From contig NC_033623.1 of NCBI RefSeq assembly GCF_001540865.1, positions 9,042,314 through 9,106,313 on the forward strand: a DNA stretch of 64,000 nt, in the 5' to 3' direction. This document shows, piece after piece, positions 1 to 11,471 of this stretch. Every line of letters begins with the position of its first letter. The stretch's first letter is position 1. Below the pieces are notes generated by a model. It had not been told where the DNA came from. It did no database searches and was given only the letters and a program-made list of their open reading frames with translations. This stretch comes from Ananas comosus. Taxonomy: Eukaryota > Streptophyta > Magnoliopsida > Poales > Bromeliaceae. The position numbers and the translations under genes are program-made.

Positions 1-497
1 CTTGCTTACTATTTGTGTACACTAAATATTTTGATTTGATAAAATAAGTGGTTTCGCATATTTTGATTAGAATATGGTAAATAGCTTTGCTAGATCTCCT
101 ATATATTGTACTCGTTCCGTGCGAGTGATCTATTCAAATGTTCTTTTTATTACAAAATAATATTTTGCTTAAGACCAAAATAATTCGGTAATTAATAATA
201 ACTTTAATTGAAAATAGGAGTCTACTGAACTATTTGATAGAGTACAAGGGATCCAATTATTAAAATTAAAAGTTCAAACACTTGTTTATAAAAAATCTAA
301 AGTTTATGAATTAAGTCTTTCTACATTTTTCCCTAAGATTTATAATAATTAATTGTTCCTCACATTTATGTCCGAACACAATTCGGTTTAAATTGAATTA
401 CTATAATCCAACTAGATTACTTTTGATTAATTTAGTTTGATTTCATTTATAATTCTTCTTGATTTAATTTTACGTATCGAGATCAAACTGAAGAAAC
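1..497. other. AT-rich intergenic DNA
   Basis: No open frame, splice structure or recognised repeat family was seen here. Confidence 0.5.
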
Positions 498-1188
498 TGT
501 TAAAATCGGAACGGCGAAAAATAGATCCAGAAAATAATTTAATGCAGGAAACGAAAAGATAAGAGGAAAGAGCACACCGATATTTTCGTCGTTCGGCCAA
601 CAGCCTACGTCCACGGGCGAAGACGGAGCAAATAATTTATTAATGTCGAAAAGACGGAGTACAAAGAAGATCTCTCAAAAGACCCGAAACTCTAATCAGA
701 TCAAAAACGCCGTAATAAGCAACTCCGAAAAAAATAGCTTCTCTCTCAATCCGTACGAACCAACAAAATTGGGCCTTAATTAGCACTAGGCTCTTCAACC
801 GTACGGACCCAATGTGCATAATTAGTCGCCGGCTCCTCGGATGCTCACTTAATAAATTAGAGCTCCAACTCTCTCTTTGCTCGTGATGATGCAGCCACCG
901 AAAACACCAAATTAACACGAAGCTCGGTTCCCTCCGGCAACAACCGTACCCTCCAAGAGCTTAATTAATTAGTGCATGGCCTCTTAATTTTGTTGCGGCT
1001 AGATTAATTTGGCCGTAGCATGTATTTATAATACATGTCTCCTAAATAGAGTCTAATTCTAATTCAATTAGAAATTAGATTCCGACTCATAATCCATATA
1101 TGCCAAATTAAATCTAAATTATATTCAATCTCAATTAGATTAGGATTTAACTCCAATTTAGATAACTACAAATCTAAACTAAATATAA
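498..1188 (+). mobile_element. LTR remnant (copia-like)
   Basis: The stretch begins TGTTAAAATCGG and its last 200 bases match, in inverted orientation, a fragment at 60044-60240 near the other end of the window. That relative ends cleanly in TTTAACA, which supports reading both as LTR ends of one family. No internal domain or second LTR is present and no target duplication was found, so this is an old solo or truncated LTR. The short open frames inside it look like chance. Confidence 0.4.
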
Positions 1189-1763
1189 GCTAATTTATAA
1201 GCATTTACTATATGAATTATTCTTTAGATGATGTTCAAAAACGTGAAGCGTTTAACCATTACTATCATGGGACTGAAACTTTCAGAATAATGTTAAATCA
1301 TTACTGTTGTTTGATTTATTTCATATTCAAACCCAAAAAAACCCTACTGAACTGAATCAATTTATTTTGATTTCTTTTTTTCTTCAAAACTGTGTCGTTT
1401 CATGCTGCTTAATTACTCAAGTTGACCACCTTTGCTTAATTAACGACTACATATTACAAAATTATTTTTAGCTTGTATATATATGCTGGCAAAATTTCTT
1501 TTAATTGTTTTTAAAATGTTGTTATTTATGACTCAAAAAATAATTTCTTTTTTTTAAAACTCGCTTAGCTGTAGCCTGTGTGAAGAAGCTCTATTCAACA
1601 TGTCCATTCAAATCATATTTACATGCACCTCCAAATAATTGAGATAGTGGTGGGAGAATGGTAACCAAGTGGTATTAAAATTACAAAAGAGTAATTTTTA
1701 TGTACAACTTGGTGACAAAGTAGAACTACATTTTTTGAGTAATAGAGATAAAGAATTCTAATT

Positions 1764-1870
1764 GTAATTCTAATTAGATTTTTTTTTTGAGGGAAGTCGA
1801 TCGCCCGAGAGCGAAATTTTATTTAAATAAAATGAGACGATACAGCAATCAATTTGGTGTAATTCTAATT
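1764..1870 (-). mobile_element. 5'-truncated LINE tail with 12-bp TSD
   Basis: A roughly 80-bp insert starts with a T-run (a poly-A tail on the minus strand) and is flanked by the 12-bp direct repeat GTAATTCTAATT at 1764-1775 and 1859-1870. A poly-A end plus a long target duplication is the signature of LINE-type retrotransposition. The piece is too short for any coding domain. Confidence 0.45.
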
Positions 1871-2443
1871 TTAGCAGTTGGACCTTTTTGTACAATTCCA
1901 TGCACGTGTGACAGTTAAAAATAGCAGGACAGGAATTGCTACTTGATTGATCAATAAAACTGCAACCAAATTGTCCATCGTGTATATGTAATTAGATATA
2001 TATTTGATAGATGAATCTGCAATCATAATATTGGTAGTAAAATATTAGCGCAATTAAGTAACCTGTCGTTGAATTGGCAACAAATTATCCTATCTTGGTA
2101 AATTATTATAAAAAATAAAATAAAATAATTTAAAAATAACAGCTTCTAGACGAATATAATTTGGTTTTATTAGGTTATATATATTACAGGAACCGAATTC
2201 ACTATCTAAATATATATTTAGCAATAAATTAGTAGGCAATCAGTAACTATATATATATTATGTCACTAGAAGTATATTTGTAATGACAAATCTTTTGTTG
2301 TCGCTAAATAAAGCCGCCAAAACTAAAATGTTTTAGCGACGGAGCAACGATGAAGGCTTGTTTATCGCTAAATATTACAGACAATAAATTTTGATCCTAT
2401 AAAACGAATGTTTTTTGTCATAAAACGCTTACATAATATAGTA

Positions 2444-2637
2444 CACTACAATAAATCTTGCATTTAAAGACACCTTAAACAATAACTAGCGATGCGTCAA
2501 AAAATTTTTATCAATATTCGATAAAAATATGTTTATTAGCGACGTTTAATTATAGTGTCGACACATATCAAATATTAAAGATGTTAGAATAGAACGTTGT
2601 CTAAATAGTATCGTCTAAAATATAATTTGCTGCAGTG
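2444..2637. mobile_element. CACTA-type MITE, 194 bp, TSD GTA
   Basis: The left end reads CACTACAATAAATC and the right end is the complement of CACTGCAGCAAATT. GTA flanks both sides (2441-2443 and 2638-2640), the 3-bp duplication expected of CACTA (En/Spm) elements. Subterminal motifs such as TTAGCGAC recur inside. A further block with similar motifs lies just upstream at 2280-2400. It has no coding capacity. Confidence 0.6.
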
Positions 2638-2639
2638 GT

Positions 2640-3330
2640 AGTAACTATATATAATCAGAAAACGCCTTAGTGCCAACGCAAATTTTTAGCTGTATTCAGA
2701 AAATTGGAAGCTCTACTCCGTACAGCTTCCCTATAGAAGATATTATAAGAAATTAGATTTGGAGGGGGGAAAAAAATGCTACACGGGTTTTAGAAGCTTA
2801 TGATATGAACATAGCACTCTATACGTAATTTCAAAACAAGATTTTATGCGCTTTAAGTTAAAATTAAAAACGAAAATTACTCGGCATCTTAGTGATTGCT
2901 TGTTCAATTGTATCTCTTTGTCAACTATGTATTACGTTCAAATTTGGGGGTAAATGGATAGAATACAACAAAAGATCAACAGTACTGCTAAAAGAGAGAG
3001 AAGGTTAATTTAGCGAGTTAATTAGAAGCATAAGATGACTAATATTTTTCGAAATGCAATCGCGCGTCTTTAGACTCAAAACTCTTTCTTTATGATTTAA
3101 TAATCTCGCCTTATATAGCGTGATTATTTATTCCAACTGGATTCCTCTTATAATGTCTTATATCCTGTGATTTTTAAAACTACCTTTGACGCCATTAAAT
3201 CTAATATTTTTTTTTTATCTTATTCCCATTCAATCTAATTAATTCCAAAAACAAAATATATATCCTTAATTCCTAATCATTCCATTGAACTATTTTTTTT
3301 TTCTTAATATAAATTATTTAACTACTCTTG
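2640..3330. other. Intergenic, nothing recognised
   Basis: AT-rich sequence without supportable genes or repeats. Confidence 0.4.
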
Positions 3331-3875
3331 TGAAATAAGAGTTATACTCTAAAAGCTGAAGTAAGTATTAGAGAACGGTGTTATATGTTATTACATTTAA
3401 CACTCTCTTCACGTTTGGGCTCAAGATTTTTTTGTAAGGCCCATGAAGTGGACTTGAATTAACTGTTAGAGAACGGTGTTATATATTTTTATATTTAACA
3501 CTTCCTCTCACGTCTCAGCTTGAGCTTTTTTTTTTGATTAAATAGGGTTAAACCCTATTTTAGAAGCGGGTACTTGAGCTTTTTGTAAGGCCCATAATGT
3601 GAACTTGAATTAAATAGGAGAGAACTAATAATACTAGGAGCTTGGCGTGACTCGAATTCAGAACATCCTGCTCTGATACTATGTGAAGTTTGGGCTCGAG
3701 ATTTTTTGCAAGACCTATCATGTGGACTTAAATTAAATAGGAGAAAATTAATAATATTAGGAACCTAGCGTGACTCGAAGAATCATATGTTTTGATACCA
3801 TATAAAACAATCGTTCTACTCTAAAAGATTAAGTTGTTAGAGAACGGTGTTATATATTTTTATATTTAACAACTC
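3330..3875. repeat. TRIM/SMART-like repeat cluster, degenerate
   Basis: Two roughly 72-bp copies of one segment, each containing AGAGAACGGTGTTATAT and ending TTTAACA, lie at about 3330-3402 and 3798-3871; a third partial copy begins near 3465. Between them are repeated blocks (GGCCCAT..GTGGACTTGAATTAA) and sites resembling the complement of a Met-tRNA primer site (CTGATACTATG, TTTTGATACCAT). This fits a miniature LTR retrotransposon array that has decayed and partly duplicated. Borders are approximate. Confidence 0.4.
3519..3584 (-). mobile_element. Very short LINE tail with 12-bp TSD
   Basis: About 42 bp starting with a T-run and TTGATTAAATAGGG is inserted between two copies of CTTGAGCTTTTT (3519-3530 and 3573-3584). 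The motif next to the T-run resembles the 3' end of the LINE at 6947-7690 (TTTTTTTTGATTAAACAGGG), so the two may be the same family. Confidence 0.45.
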
Positions 3876-4033
3876 TTAATAACATAAGTTTTAATGATGG
3901 AAATTTACATACTAGTTAAATAAATTTTAATGATGGAAATTTACATCCTAGTTAAATAAAGACTAATATCCAACCCCTCTACAGGCTAATATCATCCATA
4001 AAAGAGCTCACCACCGGTCTCCATTTCCCGCTT

Positions 4034-4040
4034 CATAAAA
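4034..4040 (+). promoter_or_regulatory. Possible TATA-like box of the xylanase gene
   Basis: CATAAAA lies about 115 bp before the ATG at 4156 and is followed by a CT-rich leader, a common plant core-promoter layout. The call rests on position and composition only. Confidence 0.3.
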
Positions 4041-4155
4041 CTCTCCCTCTCTCTCTTTCTCCCTCACAAAGAAGCTCTGGAGAGAAAGAGAGAGCGCTCT
4101 TCTTATATCCACCATTATATGTTAAAACTATCAGCTTAATTAGTTTTGTTCTGCA

Positions 4156-7100
4156 ATGAAAGACCCGTTTCATGGAGTTCGTGTAATGTGGCCTCTCCTT
4201 CCGCTTATACTCTTATTCAACTTGCACCTTATTATTGTTGTTGATGGAATCCAGTATGACTATACAGCTTACACAGAGGTAACTTTTTTTATCTTTTGCA
4301 GTACTTTTTATTGTATCAAATTAATTTTTTGAAAATAAATTATATCACTATTTTTAATTTTTCAACGTTTAAAGTGTCTGAAATTTTTTTTTTAAAAAAA
4401 TTCAGACATTTTAAAGCGTCAGAATATATATATTTCACCGACACTGCGATGCATGGCATAAGCGCCGGTATATATGTAGCGATTCTTTATTTGGCGATAT
4501 TTTTTACTATAATGATAGATGATTTGGGATGCTTTCAAGCATAATAAGTTAAATATTATTTTTCTTGTAATAATGGTCATAATTTTTTCATTGCATATAT
4601 AACATCTAGCAAACTAGTTAGTTATTTATATTCTGAGTTGGTCAAAACACTTTAACACAATGAAACACTTGATGATGATTGATTAATGTACGTTATTTTT
4701 TGACAGTGCAAATCTGAACCTGAAGCACCATTATACAACGGGGGGATTCTGATGGACGGTTCTGCGTATACTCAGCTAACATCATTTAAGACAGCAACGG
4801 GGGTATACTCTTCCGCTTTTCTATTTTACAACCTCACAGAGTCTACTAGATACAGCTTTTCATGTAAGTCCCTTTGTATATTCATGATCTCCTCTTAATT
4901 TACACTAGTGTAGTTACCCGCGCGATGCGGCAGGCAGGTATTATCAGAGTATTAGATTTTTAATCCAATCCAACTCATCTTAAACAGAAATTATCAAATA
5001 ATTCCAAAAAATACTGTAAAATAGGTTAAAAAAATAGAAAATAAGAAGAGAGAGAGAAAAACAAAGAAAAGATAGAGAAACTCTCACTTAATATTGGTCT
5101 CTAAGAGGGCGAGACTTGCTATTGTTTTTACTGCCGCCTCGATCTCCACTGTCATTGCCCACGCTTTCTTCCGCAGTCGTCTTAATCTCCACTGCCATCA
5201 CATTCACCGCCTCTGCCACCGCTATGACCTGAAGCATCGCCTACGCCTCAGGCTAAATGAGAAGAGGATAATACATCAAAATTAGAAATAAAAAAAAAAA
5301 AAAGTAAATAGATCCCACACCTCTTGTTAAATGAAGGAGGTTGTAATTTATTATAAGAAACAAAATAGACTTTCATTTTCATGACATGCGTAGGAGAAAA
5401 TGAGGCTTTTGCATGAGTTTTTATGGTTTACGATTATATTAGGGTTAAAATGAGTGGATAAATTAATTAGACGTTATATGCGGAGGGAAGGCAAAGGGTT
5501 GGGCCTTTTGGATGGGTTTCTAAATTTACGGTTTAGATAGGGTTAAATTAGGCGTTATATGTGGAGGGAAGGCGAAAGGCTAGTTTCATAAAATAAAAGT
5601 CCAAGAGTAAAGAATTTGATATTTAATGTCACTATTGCTTAGTGGTTCAATGAATCTACATCGTCCATATTAAACGGAATGAATTTATTAGCAATAAACT
5701 CAAGTAGCAGGTAAATAGAGAGAGTTAATTATTTTGTTAATTTGATATTTAGATTGAGAAAGTAGTTTCATTTATTTATTTATTTATGAGATGAAGGGAT
5801 GAAGGGTGACTTGCCACGTGGCAAGAAATATTGTGCTTTCATTTAGGTTTATAGATTTCTACTAATCTTTAATGTGATGCCTTTTACAGCAACAAAACTT
5901 ATAATTCTTGGTCCAGAAATAGTTAATTTCTTGTATTAATTAACTTGCTATATATATGGAAGCTTGTTGTGACCGACCATAGAACGACGAAATTGACCGA
6001 CCGTCTTTAGTGCCAATGACAAGAAAGTACGACACTTGAGATCTCAAGCTCGATGCCTAGTTGCTTCCTATTTCTAGCTAAGTGCGAATCTAATAAACAT
6101 AAACTTAGTTCCACATGCTTCCTTTTTCTCAATAGTTAAGAAAGAAAAGGAAGTTTCATTTAGACTCCCACAGCAGATATATATGAAACATAAAGATTAT
6201 CTAGATGCTTATAAAAATCAATGCAATTATAATATCAACAAAAACATGTATAAGCTTATTGTTAATTTAACATGAACATTTTTTTTTCCCCAGGTTGGGT
6301 GAAAATTGGCTCAACAAATTCAACTGTTGTGAAGGCAAGGTTAACTTCGGATAATAAAACATCAAATTGTATTGGAACAACAATTGCTCAAAGTGGTTGT
6401 TGGTCCTTTCTCAAGGGAGGTTTTGTCCTTGATGCATCTTCGAAAACATCAGTTATCTACTTTCAGGTAATCTATAGCTATCTATACCTCTATACATGAT
6501 TTTTCATGGTTAAATCCAACGTGGAGGTACCACCTTCATTTGAGGGTGGCCGGTCGACCCACTATTTATTTTTAATTTTTTCTATTCTCTTTTATCTTAG
6601 TAAAAACTCTTTTTCTCCCTCACAGTCACATCTTTCAACTCTCTTTCCCTCTCTTTTTTCTTTTTTCTCTGATCTATTACTTTTCTTTATCTCCCAAACC
6701 GATGGCGGCAACTCTCCCTCTCCCCTTACCTCGCCTATGCAACAATTTTGAATCCCTCTGCCCATGATTTAGGTTTTTATTTTTCTTTCCCTCTTTTCTT
6801 CTCTCTCGCCGCTCGGAGCCATTCGGCCCCCATCCGCTACTCCTCATGCGTCCTCGACAAGGACGGCGTACGGTGCCATCGCCGACTGCCCTATTCTCAA
6901 CAATCGTGGAATATCTATATTTCTTTATTTTTATTTCTCCCATAAAACAGGGGGGTCCCCCTATTTGAGAAAATACATCCTACAGGAACATTGAAGCGCC
7001 ATAGTGAGGAGACACTATCTTCGCTCCCTATCCCCGCAGNTTTTTTTTGATTAAACAGGGGGGTCCCCCTATTTGAGAAAATACATCCTACAGGAACATT

Positions 7101-10100
7101 GAAGCGCCATAGTGAGGAGACACTATCTTCGCTCCCTATCCCCGCAGAAAAGAGATCCAACTAATAACAGATGAAGATACTTTGTTGCCCACCTCCTCAC
7201 ATCCCGCCTCTCTATTTTCAAAGATTCTAGCGTTCCTTTCTTTCCACACTTCCCAACAAGTCGCCGCAAAACCTAGGTCGAAGAGGATTTTAGCTTGTCC
7301 AGATTGTGTTGTTCGAGCTCGCGTCCATCGTGACAGAAGATCGCCTGGTTGGTTTAATAGCACATTTGTAGTAATCGGTAAGCCTTGTAGAAGAATGGTC
7401 CACAGTTTCACTGCGAACGTGCATTCGAATAGCAAGTGTTCCAGCTTTTCTTCATTCTTGAAACAGAGAACACATATCGAAGGTCCTTGCCATCCACGCT
7501 TAGACAGGTTATCCGCCGTTAACACCCTATTCCTAGAGGCTAACCAAAGAAAAAGCTTGATTCTGAGTGGTATTTTTAATTTCCATAGGTAAAAGGCCCG
7601 GCGGTCGATGACTCCCCCAAAGGTGAGAAAACTGTAGGCGCTGCGGACAGAGAATTTTCCATCTCTACTCCATCTCCAAACTATCGAGTCCTCCCATAAA
7701 TTTTTATTTTTTTTTATTATCTATCAGTTGTATCACGCGGATTACTTACATGGCAACAACTTCACTGGTTAAATATGAACACTAACCAAAATAATTCCGA
7801 AGAAGGAATGCTAATTAACTACGGTCATTTTGATATATATAGATCCGTTAAGAATTATTCTTCTTTTGATTGATACGTTCTTAATATTTGATTCTTTTCC
7901 TTTTATTTATCAATACAAACTAACATTGGTGTTCATGCAGAACGCAACCTTTACTCAAAAATCAACCATAATCTCCGTCAAAGGTGTTTCGTTGCAGCAG
8001 TTTTCAGAGGAGCAATGGAATCTGCACCAAGAAGATAGTATTCGGCAGGTCCGGCCTTCACATCTCTCTTCCTACAAAAAAGAAATTTTAGACATAAGCT
8101 ATGGCTTGTTCGAAAATGAAAATATCTACTAATGATCAAACTTGTTTAGGCAGAATAGGAAGCGATCGGCCATTGTTCATGTGGCCGGCGTTCAAGGGAG
8201 TCGCATTGCAGGAGCAAACATCTCGATCCGACAGATCTCGAAGGATTTTCCATTTGGTTCAGCATAGCTAAAACAATCTTAGGAAACCAATCGTATCAGG
8301 TTCTCTGCACTACTCTTGTAAATACTTTTCTACTGAAATATCGTGCTAAAACTGATGATGTGAACAACGCCGTTGTTGTATGTCGGTCTTTTGACAAAGC
8401 AGTCTAATGAAGCTATATAATGACTCGACCCGCTAGCAATAATAACTCGTTGGATCTAAATCACCAACACAAAATACTTAAATCCAGTTATGGAATAGAG
8501 TTCATAGTCTCTCATATACCCAATTACAATTTAGTTTCCATTCGATATAGAAATATTAGGGTGTCATAATCACACACACAATTCAAGATTATCAGGCGAT
8601 GTGAGGCCTGCCTCACACTTCCGGCTGATAAACCGGCTCTAATACAAAATGTAATCACTTGACCAGCTAGAAATAATAACTCATTGGGCACAAATCATCG
8701 GCACATAATACTTAAATCTAGTTATTACTACTAGCATTCATAGTCTCTTGTATACCTAATTAATCACAACAAGTACCCATTAATTCGATATGAAAATATT
8801 AGGGTGTCACAAGCTTATCAGCATTCACATGGAAGATTTAACCAGCTAATATATTCAATGAATCTGCTTTATCATAACATGTCCTACTCTAGAAATATCA
8901 CTATCCTAGAATTAAAATGCATTGCATATGTTCACTTCTGAGATGGCAAACAACTCATATTTAGTATCATTGCTTACTCTTAATGGTTTCTGAACTCTCA
9001 TAATAATACTAGAATGAATGGATGCAGGAATGGTTTGTGGAGCGCTTTAATGCAGCAGTTTTCGAGAACGAGCTCAAGTGGTATGCAACCGAGCCTGTTC
9101 GTGGAAAGGTGAACTACACGGTAGCCGACATGATGTTAGAATTCATCCACAGAAACCAAATCACGGTTCGAGGCCACAATATATTCTGGGAGAACCCCAA
9201 AGTAACTCCGTCGTGGGTTCGAAATCTTACAGGCGATGACCTACGAGCGGCCGTCGAATCTCGCATCCAAAGCCTATTGTCGAGATACAAAGGAGATTTC
9301 GTGCACTGGGACGTGAACAACGAGATGCTTCATTTCGATTTTTACGAGCAACGGCTGGGACCCAATGCTACCTTAGACTTCTTTCGAACTGCTATGAAGG
9401 TTGATCCCCTCGCGACGTTGTTCATGAACGAATTCAGCGTCGTTGAGACGTGCGAAGATGTCGAGTCAATGGTTGACTCCTACATATTGAAGTTGAAGGA
9501 GCTTAATGATGGACCTGAACCAGGTTTATTAGAGGGGATTGGACTACAAGGGCACTTTGCGAAACCAAACATACCATTGATGAGAGCTGTACTAGATAAA
9601 TTGGCTACTCTACAGCTTCCCATATGGCTAACTGAGGTTGACATAAGCAAGAAATTTGATCAACTAACCCAGGTACTTAGAAATTGGGTGGTTATTTTTA
9701 AAACAAAGTCACAAAATTTTGATTCAGATTTCAATTTCATCTCTAGAGTTTCCAATTCTAAATATTGTAGTACCATCCATTAAGTTTCAATTCCAAGCAA
9801 TTTAGTTACGGAGGTTCAGCCCCAGTTTCAATTTCATCCTCAAATTTTCAATTTTAACAAAGGCCGAAAATATCTAAAGTTGGTGTTGTCGTGCGTTTTT
9901 TAGATAAATGTGTGCAGAACGAAATTTAGGGACTAAATAAGGGGTTAATTTCATAACAGGTCCCTACAAAGATATGAAATAGCTAATATATCCTTCAAAA
10001 CTTAATTAATTATCATATTAATTTATTCCTTCAAAAATTTTTGGATTTGTAAATATATCCCTCCGAAAATTTTAGCTCGTTCTTATATGTTGCTGTCATT

Positions 10101-11471
10101 TGATTCACCAATATTTGTTTTTTAAAGATGGATGCATAAAATGACTATCTTGTTCTTACAAATTTGTTCCTGCAAAAGCTATCTTTCTTTTTTTCTCTCC
10201 TTGCCTTCGTCGCAGCATATGCGGGTACCTCATTTTTGCCACAATCGAGGGCCACTACAACAAAAACGGTCTATAGTGACACTTTTAAATATCGGTACAG
10301 GTCAAAAAAAGTGCTGCTGGCTAAATTACCGACACTTTTAAAAAGTGTTGCTATATGTAGGGTCGCTAAGTATATAGTGATAGTTAAAAATGTCGCTATA
10401 ACCTAAAAATAGTGCTGCTAATTTATCAATACTTATTTAACCATTTAGCAACCACCGAAACTCTACCTTGTTGGCTGCGGTAGCGGAGGAGGACGAGAGC
10501 GAAGGGCTCTTTATCTAGAATTTCAATGGATTGAATGAGGAGAAAAAGAGAGATGGTAATTGATTTTTCTTTTTTTTTTTTTACTTTTCTATTTGTAATC
10601 GGGCCGAATGGGCTGGGTGGGGTGGGGTGGGTTGAGTAGTGTAACATTTTATTTTTGGTTGGATTGGGCTTTATATTTAGGCATTAGTAGATTTTTTTTT
10701 TTTAAGTTTTGGCATAAATAGAACACTTACACAAAAGTGTCCCAAACATGTGTCTCTATAATCTAATTCTGTTGTAGTGGGGCCTCGTCTTCAACGCCAC
10801 CGCCGCCATAGGTCTTGTTGCCGCCATGGATAAATAGGAGAGGGTCAAAAAGATAACGAGACTCAATATTGAAATACAAATTATATATAAGGGATGAAAA
10901 GGTCATTTTACCTTTTAGCTAACTGTGATTAGTTTTTTTAACTAATGGTTACCTAAATTTTGATAACAGGAGAATATATTTGCAGACGGGAGAATTTTTA
11001 AAGGATAAATATAAAAAATTAAGTTTTATAATGATATATTTGCTATTCGGTACCTTTGCAGAAGAAAATTGAAATTTATTGGAGTATATATTTGGTAATT
11101 AATTTGCATATGATAATTTTCTCAATCTTTTAAAGGCTATATACCTAGAAGAGGTATTGCGAGAAGGATTTTCACATCCATCTGTAAGTGGTATAATTCT
11201 ATGGACTCCGTTCCATGAAAGCGGGTGCTACCAAATGTGCCTTACTGATGGAAGTTTCAAGAACCTTCCGACAGGTGACGTCGTCGATAGGCTCTTACGA
11301 GAATGGCAAATGAAAGAGATAAAAGGAACAAGTGACGATCACGGTTCGTTTAACTTCACTGGATTCCTAGGCGAGTATAAGGTGACCGTGACCGACGGGA
11401 ACATGTCGACCACTGCTACATTCTCGTTAGACCGCAGTGACGAGACCAAGCACATCAACATCCAAATGTGA
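4156..11471 (+). CDS. GH10 endo-1,4-beta-xylanase with CBM22-like region (7 exons, frameshift in exon 5)
   Basis: The product is predicted to hydrolyse beta-1,4-xylan in the cell wall. Exons: 4156-4278, 4707-4863, 6294-6466, 7941-8048, 8154-8299, 9028-9672 and 11136-11471; all introns are GT-AG and the phases match. The start opens a hydrophobic signal peptide (PLLPLILLFNLHLIIVV) followed by YDYTAYTECKSEPEAPLYNGG, the usual N-terminus of plant GH10 proteins. Exons 2-4 form the carbohydrate-binding region. Exon 6 carries the acid/base Glu in WDVNNEM (about residue 335) and the nucleophile Glu in LTEVDIS (about residue 439). Intended length is about 562 residues, normal for the plant family. 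Exon 5 is 146 nt rather than 147: after FPFGSA a stop appears at 8265-8267, and reading continues normally one base out of step. So this is either a recent pseudogene allele or a sequencing error. Introns 2, 3, 5 and 6 hold transposons. Confidence 0.85.
4905..5855 (-). mobile_element. Non-autonomous Helitron, 951 bp, in xylanase intron 2
   Basis: On the minus strand the element starts TCTATAAACC (5855) and ends CTAG (4905). It sits between A (4904) and T (5856), the A|T target expected of Helitrons. About ten bases before CTAG is a short hairpin (CCGC, loop ATCGC, GCGG), the standard Helitron 3' terminator. No Rep/helicase frame is present. A GC-richer stretch around 5090-5260 could be captured sequence but was not recognised. 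Confidence 0.6.
6010..6115 (+). mobile_element. Degenerate SINE fragment
   Basis: TTGAGATCTCAAGCTCGATG followed by CTAGTTGCTTCC and TTTCTAGCTAAGT matches the B-box half of the SINE family seen at 33968 (+) and, inverted, at 47250, 12260 and 19850. It is strongly diverged. Confidence 0.35.
6500..6936. other. Xylanase intron 3, left part
   Basis: A pyrimidine-rich stretch and a GC-richer block (6800-6900) with short open frames on both strands. No family was recognised and no exon of the xylanase is missing, so it is treated as intronic filler. Confidence 0.4.
6947..7690 (-). mobile_element. 5'-truncated LINE with zf-RVT domain, TSD CTCCCATAAA
   Basis: On the minus strand an open frame from about 7690 to 7137 reads through motifs typical of the C-terminal zinc-binding region of plant LINE reverse transcriptases: FSVRSAYSF, IPLRIKLFLWL, LTADNLSKRGW, CVLCFKNEEKLEHLLFEC and CWEVWKERNARIF. 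The insert is bounded by CTCCCATAAA at 6937-6946 and 7691-7700. The 5' end, with endonuclease and most of the reverse transcriptase, is absent, as in most genomic LINE copies. An N at 7040 separates two near-identical 90-bp copies of the 3' tail. It lies antisense in xylanase intron 3. Confidence 0.75.
8416..8811 (-). mobile_element. TRIM (miniature LTR retrotransposon), old copy
   Basis: Two LTRs of about 155 bp (8416-8568 and 8650-8811) share CTAGCAATAATAACTC-type cores and end in GGTGTCAYA. A complement of a Met-tRNA primer site (CCGGCTCTAATACAAAA) abuts the right LTR, so the element is antisense. Flanks AGCTA and AGCTT are a target duplication with one change. It is the diverged relative of the young copy at 38374-38861 and lies in xylanase intron 5. 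Confidence 0.7.
9935..11080. repeat. Unnamed repeat split by a CACTA MITE (xylanase intron 6)
   Basis: The left part (AGGTCCCTACAAAGATATG, 9955 on) and the right part (ending near ATATTTGCTATTCGGTACC, 11036-11055) look like opposite ends of one MITE-like element: both carry ATATATYC-type repeats in inverse sense. The CACTA MITE at 10253-10779 sits between them. Borders and family are uncertain. Confidence 0.3.
10253..10779 (-). mobile_element. CACTA MITE family 1, copy 1 (527 bp)
   Basis: Termini are CACTACAACAAAAACGG and the complement of CACTACAACAGAATTAG. Subterminal blocks such as GACACTTTTAAAAAGTGT repeat in both senses, as in non-autonomous CACTA elements. GGGC flanks both sides. The same family appears at 20041-20559 and 23776-24285 in the opposite orientation. 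It lies in xylanase intron 6 and has no coding capacity. Confidence 0.7.

Noticed and set aside
5094..5285. 63-codon frame rich in His and Arg
   Set aside because: Inside the Helitron, no recognisable domain or splice context.
6677..6945. Overlapping frames on both strands in xylanase intron 3
   Set aside because: Neither resembles a known protein; xylanase exons 3 and 4 join in phase without them.
7182..7592. 136-codon plus-strand frame
   Set aside because: Shadow of the LINE frame on the minus strand, which has clear zf-RVT motifs.
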